Source of the DNA: an uncultured Chloroflexota bacterium
GTDB taxonomy: Bacteria; Chloroflexota; Dehalococcoidia; UBA2979
Assembly (NCBI GenBank): GCA_902827055.1
Contig: CADEHD010000162.1
Location: forward strand, 1 to 5,246
Reading direction: 5' to 3'
DNA: 5,246 nt
The notes under the pieces are model-generated. The model searched no databases and had not been told where the DNA came from. It saw only the letters and a program-made list of their open reading frames with translations. A program made the position numbers and the translations under genes. Positions 1 to 5,246 of the stretch are shown here, in pieces (the stretch's first letter is position 1; each line of letters begins with the position of its first letter).

Positions 1-972
1 TCGCTCATCGAAGTTGGGCGCGTCCTGCGGGTGACCGACGCGCCGACACCTCGCGCCATCACGCCCCGGCCTCCGCCGCCACGCAGCACCCTCGAGACGC
101 TGGCGTTGCCGTTCGGCATCACGCCTGAGGCGGCCCAGCTTGGGGTAGCGGTTGCCGCGATTCCGATCGCGCTGGGGGCGTTCCTCGTCGTTGTGAGTTC
201 GGCCATCAGCATCGTGCTGCGCGGCGTTCGCGCGCTGCGGCGACTGAGTGAGAGCGTGCTTCGGCGGGCGGGGACTCGAGTCGATTCGACCTCGGGCGAC
301 GAGGCCGCGCCGCTGGCGCCAGTCATCGTCTTCTCGACGCGGACGGCCGTGGCAGCGGAGCGAACGCGACCCGACTCGGGGGCCCCGGCCGCGGAGCGCC
401 GCGCGCGTCGCCTGCCAGCGATCTCGCTCGGCAGCACGGCGCAGTACGGCGGTGCGCTGCGGCGCGCGGGGACCGAGGTGCGACGCGCGTCGAGCGTTGC
501 CGTCGCCCGCCTCCTGGCGGGCGGCGTGGCGTTGCTCACGCGGCTGCGAGGCGCCACCGCCCCCGACGGCGCCCTCGGGCAGCGGCTCCGCAGCGGACGC
601 ACATCCCTGGAGCAGGGACTGCAGGATGCCCGCCTCCGACAGCAAGGGTTCGCGCCGGGTGGTGCCTTCTGGGTGCGCGGCAGCGCGCTGATGCGGCTCG
701 GAACGCTCGACGCCGCGGAAGCCCACTATCGGACGGGCCTGGAGGCCAGTGGCCGCCAGGGCTGGTCGCTGGAGACGGCGCGCTGCCTGCGGCAGTTAGC
801 GCGCATCTCGGAGTCCCGGGGCGACCTCGAGCAGGCCCGTGAGCAACTGGCCGAGGCGCTCGCGCTGGCGATGGCGCACCGGGATGGTGCGACGCTCGCG
901 CATGAACTCGCCGCCAGCATCGCGGCCACGGCCGACGCTGCGACCCGCAGCGGCGCGGCCACAAGCCTGTGA
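1..972 (+). CDS. Membrane-anchored TPR protein, probable LysM remnant at N-terminus (5' partial)
   Basis: The frame is open from the first base, so the gene probably begins upstream. Residues are counted from the first codon in the window. Residues 1-11 (SLIEVGRVLRV) fit the end of a LysM repeat (L-I-x-x-G-x-x-L-x-[IV]), a fold that usually binds peptidoglycan. A Pro-rich linker follows (about 12-30), then one hydrophobic span (about 47-73) and a strongly Arg-rich segment that should be cytoplasmic by the positive-inside rule. Residues about 220-296 form paired amphipathic helices with TPR character (ALMRLGTLDAAEAHY; ISESRGDLEQAREQLAEAL), a protein-protein interaction module. The inferred topology is wall-binding outside and TPR scaffold inside. 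An alternative start is GTG at 31, which overlaps a TGA in frame 2, but no clear Shine-Dalgarno precedes it. The stop overlaps the GTG start of the protease gene by 4 bases. The exact function is unknown. I am confident in the frame and less so in the LysM call. Confidence 0.8.
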   Translation, partial: SLIEVGRVLRVTDAPTPRAITPRPPPPRSTLETLALPFGITPEAAQLGVAVAAIPIALGAFLVVVSSAISIVLRGVRALRRLSESVLRRAGTRVDSTSGDEAAPLAPVIVFSTRTAVAAERTRPDSGAPAAERRARRLPAISLGSTAQYGGALRRAGTEVRRASSVAVARLLAGGVALLTRLRGATAPDGALGQRLRSGRTSLEQGLQDARLRQQGFAPGGAFWVRGSALMRLGTLDAAEAHYRTGLEASGRQGWSLETARCLRQLARISESRGDLEQAREQLAEALALAMAHRDGATLAHELAASIAATADAATRSGAATSL

Positions 973-1697
973 CGAGCGCGGTCGCACCCCGCGACGCCAC
1001 CTCGCCGCCTCGCCTGCGACTCGAGCCGCGCTGGCGCCGCGTCGACGTGGTCGTCGTCGTCACGTTGATGGGTGCGTTGCTGGTTGCGCAGCAGGTGCTG
1101 CGCGCCATGACCGATGACGGCCAGGACTACTGGGGGCCGGCGGGAGTCGCGCTGGCCATGTTCCCGACGATGACGTGCGGGGGCGTCGTGTTGTTCCTCG
1201 CGCGGCGGCGCCGACTCAACCTGCGCGAGCTCGGCTTCACGAGGCCACTGAGCTGGCGCCCGTCCCTCGTCGCCTGGATCGGGTCGATTGCCGCAGGCCC
1301 CGCGTTTGCCGGAGTCGTCGCGATCTTCGGGGTGCAGGCGTGGGAGCCGTTCCGGTTGCTCGAGCTATACAGCCCGGCCGCCGTGCGTTCCGTCGCCGCA
1401 GTCGGCTGGTACGCCCTTGGCGTGGTGGTCATCGCGCCGTTCGTCGAGGAGCTCGTCTTTCGCGGCCTGCTCTATCGCGCGTTCCGCCAGCGCTGGGCGC
1501 TCGCGCCCGCGCTCGCTCTGTCCGGCATCGTCTTTGCCGCCGCGCACTTCGATGCGCTGACGTTCGCGCCGCTGCTGTTCGTCGGGGTCCTCCTCGGATG
1601 GGCGTACGAGCGCTCCGGGTCGATCTGGGGATCCATCGTCCCGCACGCGGGACTGAACCTCCTCACCCTCATCGCGCTGCTCGCGAGGGCTGGATGA
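969..1697 (+). CDS. CPBP family intramembrane glutamic endopeptidase (Rce1/CAAX protease-like)
   Basis: The 242-residue multispanning membrane protein carries all the CPBP (Abi/Rce1) signatures. These are EELVFRG with the catalytic pair E160-E161 and R165, FAAAH ending in H193, and HAGLN giving H226 and N230. Hydrophobic segments lie near 25-44, 56-78, 100-121, 142-158, 179-193 and 198-212, with the last around 227-240. Length is normal for bacterial members. Family members cleave peptide bonds inside the membrane; bacterial roles include peptide or bacteriocin maturation, self-immunity and surface-protein processing. The substrate here is unknown. The GTG start shares 4 bases with the stop of the TPR gene and has no good Shine-Dalgarno, so translation probably depends on re-initiation. 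A later ATG at 1068 would cut into the first membrane segment and is less likely. The end overlaps the prepilin peptidase start. Family call is very secure; role is not. Confidence 0.95.
   Translation: MTSAVAPRDATSPPRLRLEPRWRRVDVVVVVTLMGALLVAQQVLRAMTDDGQDYWGPAGVALAMFPTMTCGGVVLFLARRRRLNLRELGFTRPLSWRPSLVAWIGSIAAGPAFAGVVAIFGVQAWEPFRLLELYSPAAVRSVAAVGWYALGVVVIAPFVEELVFRGLLYRAFRQRWALAPALALSGIVFAAAHFDALTFAPLLFVGVLLGWAYERSGSIWGSIVPHAGLNLLTLIALLARAG
1685..1689 (+). promoter_or_regulatory. Ribosome binding site of the prepilin peptidase gene
   Basis: GAGGG lies 4 bases before the ATG at 1694, inside the last codons of the protease gene. It supports the ATG at 1694 over any start further upstream in the same open frame, where the reading frame only shadows the protease. 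Confidence 0.6.
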
Positions 1698-2146
1698 CCT
1701 ACGCCGACCTGTTGCTGCTCGCCTTCGTCGCATGGCTCGCGGTGATCGCAGCGATCGATGTACGGATGCACCGTGCCCCGAATCGGATCGTGTACCCATC
1801 GATCGTGCTCGCGGCGCTCGCGCCGATCCCGCTCGGGTGGCCCGCCGTCGTGCAGGCCCTGGGCGGTGGCGTGCTCGCGTTTGCGTTGCTCGCGATCGTC
1901 GTCCTGGCAGGCCGAGGGCGGATGGGCGCCGGCGACGCGAAGGTGGGGGCCGTGGCCGGCCTCGCCGTTGGCGCGAGCGGTGTGCCCACGCTGCTGGCAA
2001 CGGCGTTCATCGGCGGGTCCGCGTTCGCCCTGGTGATGCTCGGGCTGCGAGTCCGCACGCGCCACGACGTTGTGGCGTTCACCCCGATGCTGCTCGCGGG
2101 CGCGCTCGCGGCGCTGGCTACGCAGGGGAGCTACCTCGTTCGATAG
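1694..2146 (+). CDS. Short A24 prepilin peptidase (CpaA/TadV-like)
   Basis: The 150-residue polytopic membrane protein is an A24 aspartic protease. The first catalytic Asp is D22 in IDVRMHRAPN, the usual D-x-R-x(4)-P-N context. The second is D81 in MGAGDAK, the G-x-G-D signature. The 59-residue spacing suits the family. The C-terminal FTPMLLAGALAAL matches the usual final P-x-L-x-x-G-A helix. Hydrophobic segments lie near 5-21, 31-48, 56-73, 84-108 and 128-145. The N-terminal methyltransferase domain of PilD-type enzymes is absent, so this resembles the compact CpaA/TadV or archaeal FlaK/PibD form. Such enzymes remove the class III leader of type IV pilins or pseudopilins at the inner face of the membrane. 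No pilin gene is visible here, so substrates must lie outside the window. ATG overlaps the protease stop (ATGA) and has its own GAGGG. The frame stays open back to about 1175, but that part is a shadow of the protease gene. Confidence 0.93.
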   Translation: MTYADLLLLAFVAWLAVIAAIDVRMHRAPNRIVYPSIVLAALAPIPLGWPAVVQALGGGVLAFALLAIVVLAGRGRMGAGDAKVGAVAGLAVGASGVPTLLATAFIGGSAFALVMLGLRVRTRHDVVAFTPMLLAGALAALATQGSYLVR

Positions 2147-2216
2147 CGTGCGTCCGATGGCGCCTCGACGTGCCTCGATGCCGCTGGATGTCCCCGCATC
2201 CCGGCCTTGTCGTGCC

Positions 2217-2230
2217 GCCTCGAACGAGGC
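2217..2230 (+). terminator. Weak candidate hairpin after the three-gene operon
   Basis: GCCTCG and CGAGGC form a perfect inverted repeat around AA, effectively a 5-bp GC-rich stem with a GAAC loop, 71 bases after the prepilin peptidase stop. No T-run follows, so it is not a standard intrinsic terminator. Such short stems are common by chance in GC-rich DNA. It is listed only because it is the best candidate in the gap. Confidence 0.18.
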
Positions 2231-2429
2231 TCCGCCGTTGTGTGACCGCCCGAGCCGTTGCATTCCCGCTCCCTCGGGCAGGTGCGTGGGTCACCTCTGG
2301 ACGCGCTTGTCCGCGAACTGACAGCGGATTACGCCAACGGGGGGTGTCGGCGGCCGCGCAACGCGCGATAGAACTCGCGCGATCCAGGGCGTCCAAGTGG
2401 TGCGCGCACGTCGGTCACGCGCCCGAACG

Positions 2430-2444
2430 CCCTCGCCGCGAGGG
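2430..2444 (+). promoter_or_regulatory. Hairpin overlapping the exoprotein ribosome binding site
   Basis: CCCTCG (2430-2435) and CGAGGG (2439-2444) are perfect complements around a CCG loop. The 3' arm contains most of the Shine-Dalgarno GAGGGG. In mRNA this stem could hide the ribosome binding site and lower or condition translation of the exoprotein. The pairing is directly visible; the regulatory role is inferred. Confidence 0.4.
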
Positions 2445-2445
2445 G
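2440..2445 (+). promoter_or_regulatory. Ribosome binding site of the exoprotein gene
   Basis: GAGGGG lies 5 bases before the ATG at 2451. It favours this ATG over the in-frame GTG codons at 2397 and 2400, which lack a comparable site and would put extra residues before the basic signal-peptide head. Confidence 0.7.
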
Positions 2446-2450
2446 GAACG

Positions 2451-5246
2451 ATGCGTACTTCACAGGCTGCCCGCGAGCGCGCGCTCCGCGCGTTGCTCGT
2501 GCGCTGGTTATTGCTCGTCGGGACGCTGTTCATCGTCGGCTGGGCGCTCGACCGGACCGAGGCCGCGCCGCCGGCGGGGCAGGTGCCGATCAACCCGACG
2601 TACATCGACACGCCCTACACCCTCCGCACGCTCGAGGTGAGCGCGGGCGAGGGGACGACGTGCCGTTTCCTCCTCGAGGTAGCGCGCCCATTGTTCCAGG
2701 TGCAGCTGCACGACGCGCGGTTCACTCCCCCGACCTTCCTCACCTACACCGTGCCGGACCCGAACCTCGGGTACTTCGAGGACGTGCTCGCCGGGACGAG
2801 CGTGACGCCGCCCGCCGGCTCGCACTGGATGGTGATCGGATCCCAGCGCAGTGCCGACGTCGGCGGGGGCTGCACGACGGCGGACGCATCCTTCAGGCGC
2901 GACTGGGTGATCGACTGGGTTCGTGCGCCGGGCACGCCCACGCCGACGCCCACTCCCACACCATCGCCGACCCCACCTCCGACCGCTGCGTTCACCTGGC
3001 GCCAGACCGCACCGAACACGATCGCCTTCGACGGGTCGACCTCGAGCGCCGTGCCGCCGGCCGTGATCACCGGATACAGCTGGAACTTCGGCGCCTTACC
3101 TCCGGGGACCGAGCCACAGGCCACGCGCGTCTACCCGGCGCCCGGCCTGTACGACGTCACGCTCACCGTCACCGATAGCAACGGGCAGACGGACGCCGAG
3201 ACGAAATCGGTGCGTGTGCTTGGCGAGCCCGTCGTGAACTCGGTCGCCGACACCGGACTCGCCGATTCCGCCTCGCAGATTTGCGACACCGGCGGGACCA
3301 TCGGCAGTCCCGCGGAGCCGGAGTGCACGCTGCGAGCCGCGATCCAGGCCGTGAACAACGGAGGCGGCGCGAGGATCAGGTTCAACATCGCGAGTGGCGC
3401 GCCGGTGATCGTGCTGCAGACGGCGCTGCCCGAGGTGAACGCGACCGTCTTCATCGACGGGCGGACGCAATCGGGCGGCTGGGTCACCATCGATGGTGGT
3501 GGTGGTGTGGCCGACGGCCTCGTGCTTGCCGCCAGCGGTATCGAGGTGCGCGGGCTCGCCATCGGTGGCGTCGAAGAGACCGCGGTCGTCGCGCGGGGTG
3601 GCGGGGCGACGATCGCCGGGAACCGCCTCGGGACCAACATCGCGGGCAGCGCCGCGACCGGTGCGGGCTTCGGCGTCGTGGTCGTGAGCGGAGGCAACAC
3701 CATCGGCGGGGCGACCCCCGCAGACATGAACGTCGTGGTTGGTGCGAGCGGCGGCGTGCACATCCTGCGCGGGAGCGCGAATCGGATCGCCGGGAATCGC
3801 ATCGGCGTGGACGCCACCGGCTCGGTTGTGCTGGCCGCGGGCCAGGGCATCGGCGTACTGGTGCTGGGCGGCGCCGAGGCCCCGGCCAACGACGTCACCA
3901 TCGAGGGCAACGTCATCGCGGGCTACCAGCGCAACGTCGCCGTGCTCGGTTCCGAGACCGCGCGCACGCGGGTCGTCGACAACCGGGTCGGCGCGACGGC
4001 GGCCGGAGGCAGTGCACCGCTCGAGAACGTGCGCTTCGACGGCAGCCAGAACCCCACGGTCTCCGGTAACACCATTGTGGGCGCGCGGGGCGCCGACCTC
4101 GTGCTTGCGGGGCGACTCGAGGCGACGTTCGTGCCGGGGACTACCCCGGGCACGGTCGCGCTGCAGCTGAACAACCCCGGGGGGACTCCGTCGGCGGGCC
4201 CTGTTACTGGCACGAGCGGGACCATCTCCGGGAACCGAATCGGCCTCGATCAGGGCGGGCTGCCGGCGGCCGATTCCCGGACGGGCGTGCTCATCTGGTC
4301 CGACGCCACGACCACGACGATCTCCGGGAATCGTATCGCCGGGCACACCACCGAGGAGATCGAGGTCCACGGCGGCGGCGGCCTGACCATCGCCTCGAAC
4401 GTGATCGGACTGCTGGCCGGGCGCGCCTCGCGAGGCGTCACGCTGCACGGGACCAGCTTCGCGACGATCGGCGGCGTCGGCAGCGGGAACACCATCGGTG
4501 GGACGGGCGTGGCCGTGTTCCTCGACGGGGCTCCCGATGCGCGCGTCCTCGGGAACCGCATCGGCACTGACGAGACCGGCGTCGTCGCGCAGGGCAACAC
4601 CACGGGAGTGGTGGTGCTCGATGCGGCGCGGGTGACGATCCAGGGCAACCAGGTCGCGAGCAGCGCGCGCCAGGGCATCCAGGTGGCCTCGCCGGGCGTG
4701 CAGATTCTCGAGAACCGCATCGGCACCACCGCGGACGGCAACTCGCCGCTCCCGAACGGGTTCGCCGGCGTCGAGGTCGAGCGAGGCTCGGCGACCATCG
4801 CGGGAAATGTGATCGCGTTCAATCTCGATCGCGGCGTCGACATCGCCGGGGGCGCGAGCGCGGTCGTCGTGGGCAACTCGATCTTTGGCAACGCCGAGAT
4901 CGGCATCGACAACCGGAGCAACCTCCCCGCCGCGCCCTTCACCGCGGTGTTCCGGCCTGCTTCGACCGGCACCACCACGCGGACCTGGGTCCTGGTCGGG
5001 GGGCTGCCCACGTCCGGTACGGGCGTGGTCGAATTGTTCGGCAACGACGACTGCACGGGGAGGCCACAGGGGCGGGTGGCCCTCGTGACGCTGGGCGCCC
5101 TCGACGCGGGGAAGTCGTACCGACTCTTCACTGTCCTCGGCCGCCCCGAGTTGCAGGGGTACACGGCCACGTACACCGACACCGGGAGCGGGCGCACGTC
5201 CGACCTGTCGGTGTGCTCGAGTCCCGACGGGGCCACGGACACGGAC
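2451..5246 (+). CDS. Large secreted PKD / CSLREA-like / right-handed beta-helix surface protein (3' partial)
   Basis: The frame is open for 932 codons and leaves the window without a stop. A basic head and hydrophobic core (about 17-33) end near EAA-PPAG (38-39), so it looks like a Sec signal peptide or anchor. Residues 45-158 form a domain I do not recognise (C71, C141). A Thr/Pro linker follows (162-178). Residues 179-257 are a PKD-type Ig fold (YSWNFG at 209-214; YPAPGLYDVTLTVTD at 228-242). Residues 260-302 match the CSLREA-type segment, ending in CTLRAAIQAVN (292-302). From about 306 to 820 runs a right-handed parallel beta-helix with repeated GNRIGTD-like turns and NTIGG motifs. Residues 829-922 resemble the beta domain that often closes such proteins (VELFGNDDC; YTATYTDTGSGRTSDLSVC). 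No pectinase-type catalytic set is evident. Adhesion, wall or biofilm structure, or glycan binding are possible roles. Long minus-strand frames opposite it are shadows. Confidence 0.92.
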   Translation, partial: MRTSQAARERALRALLVRWLLLVGTLFIVGWALDRTEAAPPAGQVPINPTYIDTPYTLRTLEVSAGEGTTCRFLLEVARPLFQVQLHDARFTPPTFLTYTVPDPNLGYFEDVLAGTSVTPPAGSHWMVIGSQRSADVGGGCTTADASFRRDWVIDWVRAPGTPTPTPTPTPSPTPPPTAAFTWRQTAPNTIAFDGSTSSAVPPAVITGYSWNFGALPPGTEPQATRVYPAPGLYDVTLTVTDSNGQTDAETKSVRVLGEPVVNSVADTGLADSASQICDTGGTIGSPAEPECTLRAAIQAVNNGGGARIRFNIASGAPVIVLQTALPEVNATVFIDGRTQSGGWVTIDGGGGVADGLVLAASGIEVRGLAIGGVEETAVVARGGGATIAGNRLGTNIAGSAATGAGFGVVVVSGGNTIGGATPADMNVVVGASGGVHILRGSANRIAGNRIGVDATGSVVLAAGQGIGVLVLGGAEAPANDVTIEGNVIAGYQRNVAVLGSETARTRVVDNRVGATAAGGSAPLENVRFDGSQNPTVSGNTIVGARGADLVLAGRLEATFVPGTTPGTVALQLNNPGGTPSAGPVTGTSGTISGNRIGLDQGGLPAADSRTGVLIWSDATTTTISGNRIAGHTTEEIEVHGGGGLTIASNVIGLLAGRASRGVTLHGTSFATIGGVGSGNTIGGTGVAVFLDGAPDARVLGNRIGTDETGVVAQGNTTGVVVLDAARVTIQGNQVASSARQGIQVASPGVQILENRIGTTADGNSPLPNGFAGVEVERGSATIAGNVIAFNLDRGVDIAGGASAVVVGNSIFGNAEIGIDNRSNLPAAPFTAVFRPASTGTTTRTWVLVGGLPTSGTGVVELFGNDDCTGRPQGRVALVTLGALDAGKSYRLFTVLGRPELQGYTATYTDTGSGRTSDLSVCSSPDGATDTD
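2934..2984 (+). repeat. Thr-Pro linker repeat inside the exoprotein
   Basis: About 17 codons encode alternating Thr-Pro with occasional Ser and a short Pro run. Such stretches act as extended, often glycosylated spacers between domains of surface proteins. Here it separates the unrecognised N-terminal domain from the PKD domain. The repeated ACG-CCC/CCG codons also make this stretch prone to length change. Confidence 0.8.
3606..4892 (+). repeat. Degenerate beta-helix coil repeats inside the exoprotein
   Basis: At least 13 related turns can be read between residues 386 and 814. Examples are TIAGNRLGTN (387), RIAGNRIGVD (445), VTIEGNVIAG (482), TISGNRIGLD (591), TISGNRIAG (623), RVLGNRIGTD (698), VTIQGNQVAS (728), QILENRIGTT (751) and TIAGNVIAFN (782). 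The core is hydrophobic-x-hydrophobic-x-G/E-N-x-hydrophobic-G, the Asn-ladder type of turn seen in right-handed parallel beta-helices. Spacing is uneven, with longer loops between some turns. At DNA level the copies share ATC-(T/G)CC-GGG-AA(C/T)-CG units but have diverged, so this is an old protein repeat and not a recent tandem array. Confidence 0.85.

Larger units (their letters stand above)
2147..2450 (+). other. Intergenic region between the operon and the exoprotein gene
   Basis: These 304 bases hold no convincing gene. Short open frames on both strands here have Arg-rich, low-complexity translations with no recognisable motif and no good start signals. The region contains a small hairpin at 2217-2230, three copies of GGTCAC (inverted at 2242-2247, direct at 2289-2294 and 2413-2418), a direct repeat of CGCGCGAT at 2362-2369 and 2376-2383, and an RBS-overlapping hairpin at 2430-2444. 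I found no clear -35/-10 pair, riboswitch or tRNA. By position it should contain the end of the upstream transcript and the promoter and leader of the downstream gene. Confidence 0.6.

Noticed and set aside
2..34. Tail of an upstream gene ending at TGA 32-34, overlapping GTG 31
   Set aside because: Only ten uninformative codons are visible, and a GTGA can arise by chance. The LysM-like match in frame 1 argues that the TPR gene itself continues upstream.
1175..1693. Long N-terminal extension of the prepilin peptidase in the same open frame
   Set aside because: This part is an Arg-rich out-of-frame reading of the CPBP protease. The ATG at 1694 has an RBS and starts directly at the first membrane segment.
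2118..2396. 92-codon minus-strand frame in the intergenic gap
   Set aside because: No recognisable motif, no convincing RBS, and composition typical of random GC-rich frames.
2451..2550. Class III (prepilin-type) leader on the exoprotein, making it the A24 substrate
   Set aside because: The N-terminus lacks a Gly followed by a hydrophobic stretch with Glu at +5. It looks like an ordinary Sec signal or anchor.
1732..2640. 302-codon plus-strand frame spanning the peptidase, gap and exoprotein start
   Set aside because: It is Arg-rich and low complexity, and it runs across two better supported genes in another frame.
3096..4448. 450-codon open frame on the minus strand
   Set aside because: It lies wholly opposite the exoprotein. 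Its translation is Arg/Asp/His-rich with no domain, while the plus strand shows clear PKD and beta-helix motifs. Long antisense frames are expected in GC-rich genes.
3606..4892. Regular DNA repeats as a possible CRISPR or tandem array
   Set aside because: The units are degenerate, in frame, unevenly spaced and encode beta-helix turns. No identical repeat and unique spacer pattern exists.
4250..5242. 330-codon open frame on the minus strand
   Set aside because: It is a Ser/Thr/Pro-rich shadow of the exoprotein helix and C-terminal domain, with no recognisable family features.

Overview
The window is GC-rich throughout, and every gene I can support reads on the plus strand. The mix suggests a free-living, high-GC bacterium: a probable LysM tail, a Tad/CpaA-type prepilin peptidase, and a large secreted beta-helix protein with a Pro/Thr linker, a PKD domain and a CSLREA-like motif. 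Chloroflexota would fit this style of exoprotein, but no marker gene is present, so the assignment is a weak inference.

Left half (1-2146): three membrane-protein genes are packed head to tail with 4-base overlaps (GTGA at 969-972, ATGA at 1694-1697), so they look like one translationally coupled operon. The first is cut by the left edge. It has what looks like the last residues of a LysM repeat, a Pro-rich linker, one membrane span, and a cytoplasmic Arg-rich region ending in TPR helices. The second is a CPBP-family (Rce1/CAAX-like) intramembrane glutamic protease with all its signature motifs. The third is a short A24 prepilin peptidase with both catalytic aspartates and no methyltransferase domain.

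Middle (2147-2450): a 304-base gap with no convincing gene. It probably holds the end of the operon and the promoter and leader of the next gene. A perfect 6-bp hairpin overlaps the ribosome binding site of that gene.

Right half (2451-5246): one uninterrupted frame of 932 codons runs off the right edge. It encodes a secreted multidomain protein: signal peptide or anchor, unrecognised N-terminal domain, Thr/Pro linker, PKD domain, CSLREA-like motif, long right-handed parallel beta-helix with at least 13 GN-I-type turns, and a C-terminal beta domain. All six cysteines fall as one pair in each of three non-helix domains.

The window may be a cell-surface locus, with two membrane proteases and a possible wall-binding TPR protein next to a large exported protein. 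A functional link between the operon and the exoprotein is inferred from proximity only.
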